The notes under the pieces were generated by a model. The model ran no database searches. It saw only the letters and a program-made list of their open reading frames with translations, and had not been told where the DNA came from. This document shows, piece after piece, positions 1 to 9,479 of a stretch of DNA of 64,000 bases. Each line of letters begins with the position of its first letter. The first letter of the stretch is position 1. The position numbers and the translations under genes were made by a program. The stretch is from Bacteroidota bacterium (GTDB lineage Bacteria > Bacteroidota > Bacteroidia > Chitinophagales > Chitinophagaceae): assembly GCA_023423405.1 (NCBI GenBank), contig JAFAFR010000003.1:124001-188000 (forward strand). The letters are read 5' to 3'.

Positions 1-19
1 CACCTACCCGGCCACATTT

Positions 20-53
20 TTGTAACCTTTTGGGGTCTCGTTTACTCTAATTC
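20..53 (+). promoter_or_regulatory. possible ECF-type promoter of the membrane protein/sigma operon
   Basis: A TTGTAACCTTT block (20-30) is followed 15 nt later by TCTAA (46-50), about 30 nt before the first start codon. An AAC-containing upstream element and a short TCTA-like downstream element are the general layout of ECF sigma promoters, and the second gene of the operon is an ECF sigma factor, so autoregulation is plausible. There is no good TAnnTTTG element here. This is pattern matching on one site only. Confidence 0.3.
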
Positions 54-81
54 TATGTAGTTACACGTAAAAAGACCAACA

Positions 82-465
82 ATGGAAAACAAAAATGAAC
101 AGGCATCACTGAAACAGTTGTTCCACCTGCTGAAATACACTTTCGTAATTGTTCCGGTGGTGGCGGGAGCAGACAAGTTTTTTAATATTCTTACGGACTG
201 GGAAAAATACCTCAATCCTTCGCTGGCGCGACTGTTGCCGCTCTCTGCTTCCGTCTTCATGATGGTGGTAGGAGTTATTGAAATTATTGCGGGCATTATT
301 GTGCTTAGAAAAGCGGAAATTGGTGGATACATCGTTGCCGGCTGGCTCACGCTCATTGCCTTATCGCTGCTGGCAGGTTTCACTTATGCCGACGTAGCCG
401 TGCGTGATCTTGTAATGGCCATTGCCGCATTTTCTATGGCAAAGATGTCTAAACTTGTTGCATAA
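82..465 (+). CDS. small four-helix membrane protein, DoxX-like
   Basis: 127 residues with about four hydrophobic segments (roughly 18-34, 52-73, 80-100 and 103-120), joined by short loops, and a charged N-terminal tail. The size and four-helix layout resemble DoxX/DoxD-like membrane proteins, but I see no family-defining motif and do not assign a reaction. The stop lies 15 nt before the start of an ECF sigma gene, so the two are probably cotranscribed. No recognisable anti-sigma gene sits beside that sigma factor, which leaves open that this membrane protein influences it. That last point is speculation. Confidence 0.7.
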   Translation: MENKNEQASLKQLFHLLKYTFVIVPVVAGADKFFNILTDWEKYLNPSLARLLPLSASVFMMVVGVIEIIAGIIVLRKAEIGGYIVAGWLTLIALSLLAGFTYADVAVRDLVMAIAAFSMAKMSKLVA

Positions 466-480
466 GCGCAGGACAGGCCT

Positions 481-1128
481 ATGGACACCATCAACAACTT
501 CACTGAAGCCGAGCTCATCCGGCGCATTGTGAAGGGGGAAAAAGCCCTCTATGAAATCATTGTGCGGCGATTCAACCCCTTTCTTTACAAAACGGGCAGG
601 TCCTACAATTACAACCATGAAGACACCATGGACCTGATGCAGGAAACTTTTATCGATGCCTATAAAAACCTGTCGCAGTTTGAAGGGAATTCCAGTTTTA
701 AAACATGGATCATTCGCATCATGATGAACAATTGTTACCGGAAGAAAGAAAAATCGAGTTTCAAAAACGAGATCGCCAGAGAAGTGGCCGACCACTCCAT
801 ACCGCTGTTCGCCGCTTCAAACAACGACACGGACCAGGCCGTCAGGAACCGCGAGTTAGGGCATATCATCGAAGGCGCCCTTTCCCGCATTCCTGATGAC
901 TACCGCATGGTGTTTTCGTTAAGAGAAGTAAACGGGCTGAACGTGTCGGAAACGGCCGGCCTGCTCAACATCAGCGAAGCCAATGTAAAAGTGAGGCTCA
1001 ACAGGGCCAAAAGCATGTTGCGGACCGAACTGGAAAAAAATTATTCCGCCCGCGAACTCTTCGAATTCAACCTGGTTTATTGCGATGCCATGGTAGAGCA
1101 GGTAATGAAAGGGATCGGCCGGCTTTAG
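481..1128 (+). CDS. RNA polymerase sigma factor, sigma-70 family (ECF type)
   Basis: 215 residues. Region 2 is at about 25-95, with the LMQETFIDAYKNLSQFEG stretch that binds core polymerase and reads the -10 element, followed by TWIIRIMMNNCYRKK. Region 4 is at about 125-180, with IPDDYRMVFSLREVNGLNVSE and an HTH ending NVKVRLNRAKSMLR. The tail of about 35 residues after region 4 (ELFEFNLVYCDAMVEQVM) contains one cysteine and is longer than in minimal ECF factors. No FecR or zinc-binding anti-sigma gene is adjacent; the only partner in the operon is the small membrane protein upstream. The regulon is unknown. Confidence 0.9.
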   Translation: MDTINNFTEAELIRRIVKGEKALYEIIVRRFNPFLYKTGRSYNYNHEDTMDLMQETFIDAYKNLSQFEGNSSFKTWIIRIMMNNCYRKKEKSSFKNEIAREVADHSIPLFAASNNDTDQAVRNRELGHIIEGALSRIPDDYRMVFSLREVNGLNVSETAGLLNISEANVKVRLNRAKSMLRTELEKNYSARELFEFNLVYCDAMVEQVMKGIGRL

Positions 1129-1136
1129 TTTCCGTC

Positions 1137-3551
1137 TTACTCGCTCAGCAACCCGATATCCAGCACATCTCCCGTCATGCTTTTTGACCTGGCCGCAATT
1201 TTCACCGTAATGTCCTTTTTCCCTTTTGTCAACTCCAGCGGTATGGGAATGGTTTCGGCAAAATAAGCGGTAGCGGGCGGACCGGTTTTTCCCGAACGGG
1301 TGAAAGATTTTATTACACGCCCATTCACCAAAACGTCGAAGGAAAGCTCGTCCTGGTCGTCGGCGCGGAAAGCCAGGTAAAGGGATTGCTTCCTGTCGGG
1401 TGAGGATTTCAGGTTGTACATAAAATAACCACCGTTAGTTGCACGTCTATACATTTCCGTTAACGTATACCTGCCGGCCGAACTGCTTACAGCTTCCATA
1501 CGATGCATTTGTTCGGAATCGGCATCGCCCATTTTTACGCCGTCTGTTCGCCGGCCGGCGAGGCCAGTCTCCATTCCCGTATACACGGAACTGTCCCTTA
1601 CCGTACGGCGATATTCTTCCATATCGTTTACACGGATCATATACAAAGCATAGCGGCTGAAATGGATACGGTTGAACGGAACAAGTTCCATCCCCTTTCC
1701 TTCCTTTGGCGCATATACAAACTTCAGCTCAGCTCCAGGAATGTGTTTGATGTCTTTGCCGATGGCTTCGGCCGGTCCTATGAAAGCAGGCACCTCCGAC
1801 ATGGGAAGCAGCACATCGGCCACCGTTCTCCGGGCGTTCCGGAAATTGCTCTTTTCTATATTCGTATTGTCTATCCTGGCCCCCAATACGATGGGACCAT
1901 ATTGGGCAGCATAATACCTGTTGCTCTCTTTGAGCGGCAGCACTTCCAGTTGCGGCGTAAAACTGATGCTGAGCTCATCCTTATCGGACCAGTTGCGGGA
2001 AATGCCCAGGTACCCATCTTCCTGTTTCACCGCTTTTATCTTCTTTCCGTTCAGTTTCAGTACCAGGCTGCTTTTCTCAGCCCAATAGGGCACCCTGATC
2101 TTCAGTAACGCCTGCTGCGGAGAGGCGGTGTGGATGGTTAATACAGACTGGTTCTCATCCGGGAAACGGGTAGACTGTTTTACGGTAATGCCTTTTTCCT
2201 TCCAGTTCAGTTCAGATGGAATAAAAAGATTTACATACAGTGCATTGTCCTTATGGGTATAGATCATTTTGGCGAACTTGGCCGGGGCTTCCAGTCCGGT
2301 TCCGGTACAGCACCAGAAGGAATGATACTTTGTGCCGTAGATTTTATAATGGCCGGGGCGCATGGAAGTGTAGTAACAGGCCATTCCTTCTTCGGGATCG
2401 TAGTTCGCCAGGATATGGTTGTACAATACCCGCTCGTAATAGTCGATCCTTTCGGGCCGGCCATCGGTTTCATACAGGCTTTCGGTAAGGCGCATCATGT
2501 TTACCGAGTTACAAGACTCAGGCCCTCCGAATTGCGGCAGTTTTTTTTCGAACATGGCTTCTTCAAAAAAGTGTTCGCCGGTACTGTTGCCGCCATTGAT
2601 CCAGGTATGTTTTTTCACCACGATGTTCCAGAAAAAGTTCGCGGCATTCCTGTAAGCGGTATCGTTGGTGTACCTGTATACCGCGTTGAATCCCGTAAAC
2701 TTGGGGATCTGGGTATTGGCATGCCAGCCGTTCAGCACATCCTCTCCTTTGGAAAGCGGCACCCACATGTCTTCATCATTGAGCCTTTCTGCCCAGCGGA
2801 GATACCTGGCATCGCCGGTAATCGCATATACATCAACGTATGATTCGTTGATAGAACCGTGTTCGCATACCAGCAGCTTTTGCAGATCGTCGTGCGAGAG
2901 CCGGTCCATCACTTTTTCTCCAAACCAGTCGGCCATTTTCTGCAGGATCGGTTTGGCTTCCTCCAATTGGCACAGGGTATATGCATTGTAGAGGCCCAGC
3001 ATGATCTTATTCATGATATAAACCGGTTCCCAACTTTTATTTATCAGTGGATTACTGGTTTTAAAATTGCCTGCCACCACATCCTCGAATACCTGTCGCC
3101 CGTTTATGGTGGCCAGCAGGTAGCCGTCTCCCTGTGCATCTTGCGCTTCTTTTAAACCCGCTAAAGTGTATTTCAGGCGTTCAATGATCCGCGGGTCTGC
3201 GGTGGTCTGGTACATCATTGACATGGACGAGAGGTAAAAGCCCATGATATGACCGGCCAGCGGCCCGCCGCCCCATACGTCTTCAGATTCCCAAAAAGGA
3301 TAGGGTTGCGCTTTGGGAACAAGCCCCGCTTCCCGGCGAAACCAGGACAGGAGCCTGTCGGGGTCCAGGGTCAGCAGGTACTCGTGATCCAGGTCCTGGA
3401 TATGCCGGAACTGGCCGCCGGTAATGCGGACATCAGCCAGCGGGAAGAAATTGATCCTGTTATCAGCAATGGTTTTAGCCACCTGCTGGGCCCTTGCTGC
3501 GAAGAGACCAAACAGGAAACAAAAGAGGCTTAAAAAAGTTTTCCTGGTCAT
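1137..3551 (-). CDS. GH127-family glycoside hydrolase (beta-L-arabinofuranosidase-like)
   Basis: 804 residues with a signal peptide (LFCFLFGLFAARAQQ). The (alpha/alpha)6 GH127 (DUF1680) core spans about 35-550. Residues corresponding to the zinc-thiolate catalytic centre known for this family are visible: E326 in GEHFFEE, E345 and C347 in GGPESCNS, and C414-C415 in FWCCTGTG. In characterised members the second-last cysteine is the nucleophile and the enzyme releases beta-L-arabinofuranose. The last ~200 residues form beta-rich accessory domains, including a DUF4986-like segment. It is the last gene of the sigma/FecR/SusC/SusD operon, suggesting an arabinan, extensin or other arabinofuranose-bearing substrate. 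The exact linkage cannot be read from sequence. Confidence 0.9.
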   Translation of the reverse strand: MTRKTFLSLFCFLFGLFAARAQQVAKTIADNRINFFPLADVRITGGQFRHIQDLDHEYLLTLDPDRLLSWFRREAGLVPKAQPYPFWESEDVWGGGPLAGHIMGFYLSSMSMMYQTTADPRIIERLKYTLAGLKEAQDAQGDGYLLATINGRQVFEDVVAGNFKTSNPLINKSWEPVYIMNKIMLGLYNAYTLCQLEEAKPILQKMADWFGEKVMDRLSHDDLQKLLVCEHGSINESYVDVYAITGDARYLRWAERLNDEDMWVPLSKGEDVLNGWHANTQIPKFTGFNAVYRYTNDTAYRNAANFFWNIVVKKHTWINGGNSTGEHFFEEAMFEKKLPQFGGPESCNSVNMMRLTESLYETDGRPERIDYYERVLYNHILANYDPEEGMACYYTSMRPGHYKIYGTKYHSFWCCTGTGLEAPAKFAKMIYTHKDNALYVNLFIPSELNWKEKGITVKQSTRFPDENQSVLTIHTASPQQALLKIRVPYWAEKSSLVLKLNGKKIKAVKQEDGYLGISRNWSDKDELSISFTPQLEVLPLKESNRYYAAQYGPIVLGARIDNTNIEKSNFRNARRTVADVLLPMSEVPAFIGPAEAIGKDIKHIPGAELKFVYAPKEGKGMELVPFNRIHFSRYALYMIRVNDMEEYRRTVRDSSVYTGMETGLAGRRTDGVKMGDADSEQMHRMEAVSSSAGRYTLTEMYRRATNGGYFMYNLKSSPDRKQSLYLAFRADDQDELSFDVLVNGRVIKSFTRSGKTGPPATAYFAETIPIPLELTKGKKDITVKIAARSKSMTGDVLDIGLLSE

Positions 3552-3595
3552 ATGCGAATATCTTACAGTTCGATGATTTTCGTTTGCAACGCTTA

Positions 3596-5218
3596 TTAAT
3601 TGTATGCCGGGTTCTGCGCCAGCTTGGGATTGGAAGTAAGCACGGTTTCAGGGATCGGGAAAACAGTCCTGTAGTCGCCCATGGGTTTGTGCGACAGCCA
3701 GCTTTTCTTCGTAAACAGGCCATAGCGGATCATGTCGCGGCGCCGGTGGGTTTCCCAGACAAACTCCCAGCCCAGTTCATCGTACATACGCCCCAACTGT
3801 ACGGGATCCTGATTGCCCGGGTCCACGATCACATACTTCTCCACATAGCCGTATTTGTAAGCAGAATTCTGCCTTAGCTGTTCATCGGTCACCACTGCCT
3901 TTGCCGGGTGATCTTTGAATGCCCGTTGCCTCACTTTGGTTACCAGTTCGCCAGCGCCCGGCTGGTTGGTGCGCAGGAGGCATTCCGCTTTCATCATCAG
4001 CACTTGGGCGTAGCGGAAAATAGGAAAATCGGTATCGGAATTGGTAGGCGTACCCGGAGCCACTTCAAACTTGTTCATCCGATAGCCCTCGAATTCTTTC
4101 ACATAACTGCCGTCGGGGATGTCTTTTACAATATAAAAAGGTTTACCAGGTTCATCGTATACACCGTAGAGCATATTCCCATTGATATCGTACTGCTGGC
4201 CGCGCAGCCAGGTATCGTCGATGCGGCTGTCGTCGCTGTCGTAGGTGTCGATGAACTGGGTAACACCCATAGTAGTACCGCTGCCCCAGGGTGTAACTTC
4301 GAGGTCGAATTTCTTCCTTAGTTCACTCTGCCAGGAACGCATGTGCATGTCGTTGCCACTGGCAAGAGTTTTGTCATAGGGCACGGTGAACAGCACTTCT
4401 TTGGACGACTCAACACCCGAAGAGCGGAACGGGTCCCTGTAGTTGGGAGACAGCGCGCATTTCCCGCTGTTGATGATATCGTCGCACTGCGCTATGCATT
4501 CATTCCAGCGGCTTTCGCCTGTATACACTTCAGCATTCAGGTACACATTGGCCAGCAAAGCTTTTGCTCCCCATTTGGTGAAGCGGCCGTACATATTTGT
4601 GCCCTGTTCTTCGCTCAGTTTGGGTATGATTTCCAGCAGTTCACTTACCACAAAATCGTAGATTTCCTTTCGCGTGCTTTTTTCGGGAAGCTCCGTTGTA
4701 ACGGTTGTCACCAGGGGCGCGTCACCAAAATTATCGCAGATCAGCCAGTAATAGTATGCCCTCGCAGCCCTTAACTCCATAAGACCGTTTTCCTTCTGCT
4801 CGGGGGAAGCTGCCGGTACTTTGTCTTTTTCGATCTGGTCAATTGCATTGTTGGCAAGCAATACGCCGCGGTACATCCAGCTCCAGAAATCATTTACATT
4901 GCTTTGTTCTGAGTTCCAGTTGTGGTAGTGAAAGCGCATGTACTGGCCGCCGTCGTACCATCCGGTGGCCGTCGGCGGAGAAACAATGGCGTCGGCGCTT
5001 ACTTCCTGGGCCGTCCAGAACGCCGAGTGGGAAAATACACCCCGCATCGGCGGATAAACAGCGGCGATGACTGCATCGAAGTCCTTATTGCCATATTCAT
5101 AGCTTTGTTCTGTTATGGAAGAATATACTTTTTCCTCCAGATCCTTGCTGCAACCGGCTGCCAGGCCAATGAGAAAAAGGGAGGCGGCTATTTTTCCTAT
5201 CTTTTGATATACTTTCAT
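3596..5218 (-). CDS. SusD/RagB-family outer-membrane nutrient-binding lipoprotein
   Basis: 540 residues. The N-terminus is a lipoprotein signal with lipobox LAAGCSKD, so the mature protein starts at Cys23. The TPR-rich SusD fold follows: WSWMYRGVLLANNAIDQI, MELRAARAYYYWLICDNFGDAPLV and the C-terminal WEFVWETHRRRDMIRYG are typical family landmarks. It would sit on the cell surface as the lid of the adjacent SusC channel and capture oligosaccharide. It starts 12 nt after the SusC stop, and the GH127 gene follows 44 nt downstream, so one transcript is likely. Confidence 0.95.
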   Translation of the reverse strand: MKVYQKIGKIAASLFLIGLAAGCSKDLEEKVYSSITEQSYEYGNKDFDAVIAAVYPPMRGVFSHSAFWTAQEVSADAIVSPPTATGWYDGGQYMRFHYHNWNSEQSNVNDFWSWMYRGVLLANNAIDQIEKDKVPAASPEQKENGLMELRAARAYYYWLICDNFGDAPLVTTVTTELPEKSTRKEIYDFVVSELLEIIPKLSEEQGTNMYGRFTKWGAKALLANVYLNAEVYTGESRWNECIAQCDDIINSGKCALSPNYRDPFRSSGVESSKEVLFTVPYDKTLASGNDMHMRSWQSELRKKFDLEVTPWGSGTTMGVTQFIDTYDSDDSRIDDTWLRGQQYDINGNMLYGVYDEPGKPFYIVKDIPDGSYVKEFEGYRMNKFEVAPGTPTNSDTDFPIFRYAQVLMMKAECLLRTNQPGAGELVTKVRQRAFKDHPAKAVVTDEQLRQNSAYKYGYVEKYVIVDPGNQDPVQLGRMYDELGWEFVWETHRRRDMIRYGLFTKKSWLSHKPMGDYRTVFPIPETVLTSNPKLAQNPAYN

Positions 5219-5230
5219 GATTGTTTCGGT

Positions 5231-8200
5231 TTAAAATTTGAAAGACAGTCCCATGGTGTAGGTGCGGGCCGAAGGATACCTGTAGCGGTTATCGATGCCC
5301 GGTGTCAACCCTGCAATAGGGGTCTCGGGGTCGATGCCGTTGTAACCGGTGATCACTGCCAGGTTGGAAATCGACGCAAACAGGCGGACATTCCTGATCC
5401 AGTTCAGTTTTGTGTCGTAGTTATATCCCAATGTAAGGTTGTCTATTTTCCAGTAGTCGCCGTCTTCCACATAATAACTTACATAGGCCAGGGGCTGATC
5501 GAAAGCGATGGGTCTTTTTCCATATACGGGTTCAAAAGCTTTTTCCATGGCATTCCAGCCGGCCACGAACATGGCAGGTGATCCGTGGAAGGCTTCGGCT
5601 GTATTCCAGATCTGGAATCCGAAAGCCCCACGCATGGTAATGTTAAGGTCGAAATTTTTATAACGAAGCGAATTGTTCCAGTTCAGGTAGTGTTTGGGCA
5701 GCCCGTTGCCGATCACTTTTTTGTCAGAAGAAAGCGCGTCTACAATGGGTTTGGGTTTCCCATCTCCGCCCTCTATAATCCAATGCCCGTTCTCATCTAT
5801 GTCAATTGTTTTGTATCCCCAGAAATTACCAATGGGCTGACCTTCCGCAATCCTGTGCGTAGCCTGCTGTATGGGCGACCCGGTCGATCCTTCGTCCCTG
5901 TAGGTACCGGCTATGTACTTATCATTGGAAAAGGAAAGCATCCTGTTCGAATTGGTGGAATAGTTGAAGCTGGTGGTCCAGTTAAAATATTTTGTTTCGA
6001 CCGGAACCAGTTGCAACGAAACTTCCATACCCCTGTTACGCATGGAGCCACCGTTCGCCACAATAGTCGAGAAGATAAAAGGAGGCGAGGGTACGTTATA
6101 CTGCCATATCAGATCCCTCGTATCCCTTTGATAGATATCGATGCTGCCCGACAACCGGTTCCTGAAAAAGCCAAAATCAAGTCCGAGGTTTATTTCCTCC
6201 TTTTTTTCCCAGCGGAGATCGGGATTGGTATTGGAATTGGGCCTGATGGCCTTGAGCCAGTGGTCACCGAAATAGGCATAGTCGCTAAAGCTCAGTACGT
6301 TCAACGACATATAGGGATCTGCCGGCTCCGTGCCAGTGATGCCGAAACCGCCACGCAGCTTGAGTGTGCTGAGTACGTCCATTTCCTGCAGAAAATTTTC
6401 GCCTTTCAGGTTCCATGCTGCAGAAACAGCGGGAAAGGTACCCCATTTGTTATTGTCCCCGAACTTGGAAGAGCCTTCCCTCCTGACACTGGCTGTTAAC
6501 ATGTATTTTCCACGGAAGCTGTAATTCAGGCGGCCGAAAAAGCCGATCAGTTTGTTTTCGCTCCGGTAGGAGTTTTCGTTTGCCCTTCCATCGCGCAGGG
6601 CCTGGCCCGATTGCATGGAATTGTAGGTATAGTCGTCGGAAGGAAAGTCCCAGTTCTGCATCCAGTAGTCTTCATACCCACTTTTCATCCAACTGTATCC
6701 GCCCAGAACAGTTACGGAATGATCCGTGAACAGGTTACGGTTGTACTGGACAGTTAGTTCAGCAAGGTTATCATAGGTGTACCGGGCGCCGCGGGATGCA
6801 TAGCCATTCTTTCCGTATTTGGTTGTGGAGGAGTGCTGTTTGGTTTCATAGTATCCGCGGACCTGGTTGAAGATATTGGCGGAAGCAGTGTATTTGATAT
6901 CCAGCCCTGTCACGGGAGTAAAGATCATATTGGCAAATAGCCGCATATTGGTCTCTTTGTTTTCTCCCTGCGCCTCCCATAAAAGCGCCAGGGGGTTCAG
7001 ATAGTCATTGATGGACCTTTCTTTCCAGTTGCCGTTTTCATCTTTTACGGGATCTGTTGGGTTAAACTGGATTGCCCCGGCATACACATCGGTTTTATAG
7101 CCGCTGCCGTCGGAACCGTCGAAATATTTTTTGAAGGAGCCGTTCACACCTGCATTGATACGGAGTTTGTCGCTGAACATGCGGTGGGTCACTTCTATAC
7201 GGGGATAGATGATTTTGTTATTCGATCTTTTAATGATGCCCTCCAGGTCGCGGTACTCAAGGCTGGCGGTATAATTCGTGGTTTTGCTTCCACCCCGCAG
7301 GCTTATGTTGTACACCTGGGAAAGAGGTGTTTGGGTGATCTCATCCAGCCAGTCAACATTGCCTCCGTAGTCGACAGCGCCCTGCAGTCCCTGCCCTGCT
7401 TTCTCGCGATATTGGGCTGCCGTCATCATGGGCAGTTTGCGTACGATCTGCTGCACGGAGAGATAAGTATTGATGTCCACCGAGGCAGGCATTTCTCCTT
7501 TCGTGGTTTTGGTGGTGATCAGGATCACGCCGTTGGTGCCACGAGTTCCGTAAATGGCTGCAGCCGATCCGTCTTTCAACACATCTATCTGGGCAATTTC
7601 ATCGGGCGATACGGTGTTCAACGCACCGGGAATGCCGTCGATCAGGATAAGCGGGCTGGTGCTGGACCGCAGCGTGGTGATACCACGCAAAGCCAGTTGC
7701 GCAACTGATAGGGGGTTGGCATCGGGACTTATTACTGCCAGGCCCGCCACTTTGCCGCGGATGAGCTGGCCTGCATCCAACGCAATGCCTTTTACAAAAT
7801 TCTCCGACTTCACCGTGGAAATGGCGCTGGTTACATTGGATCTTTTCTGAGAACCGTAGCCGATCACCACCACATCTTTCAGTGTTTTGTTCAGTTCTTT
7901 CAGTTTTATCATCAGCGAAAACTGCGCATCGGGATTAAGTACGCCGTCAACGGTCTGCTCCTCGAAGCCAACATAGGTAAACGCAAATGTGTAGCCGCGC
8001 CCCGCCGGAAGGCCCGAAAACCTGAATACGCCCAGGCTGTCGGTTTGGGTAGCCGCCGTGAAATTTGTTTTTGTATTGCTGACCACCACCGATACACCCT
8101 GCAGGGCGGAGCCATCTTCGTCGCGCACAACACCCCTGACGTCGGCCCTGGGTTGCTGTGCGGAAAGGACAGCAGGCAGAAAAAGAAGCAGCATCAGAAA

Positions 8201-8239
8201 ACGGAGCGCATACCGGCTCAGGGTTCTTTTTTCTATCAT
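5231..8239 (-). CDS. SusC/RagA-family TonB-linked outer-membrane transporter
   Basis: 1002 residues. A signal peptide (to about residue 27) is followed by a carboxypeptidase-regulatory-like beta-sandwich (about 30-115), the TonB-box neighbourhood VVVIGYGSQKRSNVTSAI, a plug domain with LRGITTLRSSTSPLILIDGIPG and NGVILITTK, then a 22-strand barrel ending in TMGLSFKF. It imports oligosaccharides captured by the downstream SusD. An oddity: although the operon carries a sigma/FecR pair, this receptor has no N-terminal STN signalling domain, because the CarboxypepD_reg domain begins straight after the signal peptide. The start is supported by the signal peptide. Confidence 0.96.
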   Translation of the reverse strand: MIEKRTLSRYALRFLMLLLFLPAVLSAQQPRADVRGVVRDEDGSALQGVSVVVSNTKTNFTAATQTDSLGVFRFSGLPAGRGYTFAFTYVGFEEQTVDGVLNPDAQFSLMIKLKELNKTLKDVVVIGYGSQKRSNVTSAISTVKSENFVKGIALDAGQLIRGKVAGLAVISPDANPLSVAQLALRGITTLRSSTSPLILIDGIPGALNTVSPDEIAQIDVLKDGSAAAIYGTRGTNGVILITTKTTKGEMPASVDINTYLSVQQIVRKLPMMTAAQYREKAGQGLQGAVDYGGNVDWLDEITQTPLSQVYNISLRGGSKTTNYTASLEYRDLEGIIKRSNNKIIYPRIEVTHRMFSDKLRINAGVNGSFKKYFDGSDGSGYKTDVYAGAIQFNPTDPVKDENGNWKERSINDYLNPLALLWEAQGENKETNMRLFANMIFTPVTGLDIKYTASANIFNQVRGYYETKQHSSTTKYGKNGYASRGARYTYDNLAELTVQYNRNLFTDHSVTVLGGYSWMKSGYEDYWMQNWDFPSDDYTYNSMQSGQALRDGRANENSYRSENKLIGFFGRLNYSFRGKYMLTASVRREGSSKFGDNNKWGTFPAVSAAWNLKGENFLQEMDVLSTLKLRGGFGITGTEPADPYMSLNVLSFSDYAYFGDHWLKAIRPNSNTNPDLRWEKKEEINLGLDFGFFRNRLSGSIDIYQRDTRDLIWQYNVPSPPFIFSTIVANGGSMRNRGMEVSLQLVPVETKYFNWTTSFNYSTNSNRMLSFSNDKYIAGTYRDEGSTGSPIQQATHRIAEGQPIGNFWGYKTIDIDENGHWIIEGGDGKPKPIVDALSSDKKVIGNGLPKHYLNWNNSLRYKNFDLNITMRGAFGFQIWNTAEAFHGSPAMFVAGWNAMEKAFEPVYGKRPIAFDQPLAYVSYYVEDGDYWKIDNLTLGYNYDTKLNWIRNVRLFASISNLAVITGYNGIDPETPIAGLTPGIDNRYRYPSARTYTMGLSFKF

Positions 8240-8323
8240 GGCAAGTTGCGTTTTGAAAGGGCAATATCATCCCGGGCACTCTCCTGGAGTGCTTTACCGG
8301 TACCGCCCACTTTATTGATTGAT

Positions 8324-9403
8324 TTATTCTTTGGAAATAATGTAACCGCTTTTTTCTTTCCGGATCACCAGCCCGTGCAACAGGGCAATGTCGGTTAATA
8401 CTGCGTCGAGACTATCCGTTTTCTCTATCCTGCCCGTCAGGTACATATTTTTGAGTTGCGAAGGATAATAATAAAAATCAACCTGGTAATATTGACTCAA
8501 CTGGTCCAAGACCTCCGTCAAAAGTTGCCCGCTGAATTTATACCATTCGGGTTTGACAGCAATTTTTGTACTGTTCTTCCGGGGCGATGCTTTTACAAGG
8601 GTCTCTTTTGTTTTGGCGCGGCTTACAAAAGCCAGCCCGGTTTTCTTTTCGTATCGCAGCTCATCACCCGGCAGGAGATACATGTCTTCCATCTTCTGAT
8701 CCGCCGTTTTTTCTACCGGCCTCACCACTACCTTCCCTTCGTGCAGGTTTACTTTCGTGTAACCCATCTCCGCATAGGCATCAACGGTAAACCAGGTACC
8801 CAGTGCCGTGGTGCTTATTTCTCCCGAGAACACCGTAAAAGGATTAGCAGCGTCTTTTGCCACCTGGAATGAAGCCAATCCGTTGAGGTACACTTCCCTT
8901 TTGCCTGCTGCCACAAAAGGATCGTTGTAGGTAATGGAACTGCCGGGCGCCAGGCTCACTACTGATCCGTCCTGCAAAGTGAAGCGCAATTCCCTGTCGC
9001 CCCTGTTCTCCCTGGTTTGCTTCAAAGGCAGGCTGGCCAAAGCTGCAGGTTGTTCGCCGCCGCCGGGTTTACCACCGGCCTCATCGCGTCCCGAAAACAG
9101 GAACGATAGAGAAACAACCACTACCAGCGAGGCCGCGACCGATGCTGCAACAACATAGCGTCTCCATGGTCTCAGGGGCAGGGTTTTGCCAGACCTGTTC
9201 TTGAGGCGGCTCACTGCTTCAAACATGCGGGTTGTAGGAATGGATTCTGTATCACCGGACGGTTCAAAATCCTCCCAGTCTTCTTCATTGAGCCAGGCAT
9301 TCCACTCTTCCGGGTGTTGGTCCATATAGGATTCCACCAGGCGTCGCTCCTCCTCATTACATTCGTTCCTGATATACCGTTGAATTAAGTGCTTGTTGAC
9401 CAT
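8324..9403 (-). CDS. FecR-family anti-sigma factor
   Basis: 359 residues. An N-terminal cytoplasmic sigma-binding part (1-80) is followed by one membrane helix (about 84-106, VVAASVAASLVVVVSLSFLF). The periplasmic FecR domain (about 130-240) contains FTLQDGSVVSLAPGSSI and VYLNGLASFQV. The C-terminal DUF4974/STN-like domain (about 290-357) starts at FSGQLLTEVLDQLSQYYQ. By family knowledge it sequesters the adjacent ECF factor until a periplasmic signal arrives from an outer-membrane receptor. It is 76 nt downstream of the sigma gene and 84 nt upstream of susC. Confidence 0.95.
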   Translation of the reverse strand: MVNKHLIQRYIRNECNEEERRLVESYMDQHPEEWNAWLNEEDWEDFEPSGDTESIPTTRMFEAVSRLKNRSGKTLPLRPWRRYVVAASVAASLVVVVSLSFLFSGRDEAGGKPGGGEQPAALASLPLKQTRENRGDRELRFTLQDGSVVSLAPGSSITYNDPFVAAGKREVYLNGLASFQVAKDAANPFTVFSGEISTTALGTWFTVDAYAEMGYTKVNLHEGKVVVRPVEKTADQKMEDMYLLPGDELRYEKKTGLAFVSRAKTKETLVKASPRKNSTKIAVKPEWYKFSGQLLTEVLDQLSQYYQVDFYYYPSQLKNMYLTGRIEKTDSLDAVLTDIALLHGLVIRKEKSGYIISKE

Positions 9404-9479
9404 TGCCAGTGAATGTAAATGAGTAACTGTTAAGATTACGTTTCAAAAGGACATATCCCCCCATTCGCGGTTATTTTTT

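Noticed and set aside
5585..6499. 304-codon frame opposite the first susC
   Set aside because: Antisense to a clear TonB receptor, with no domain of its own; long antisense frames are common in this GC range.
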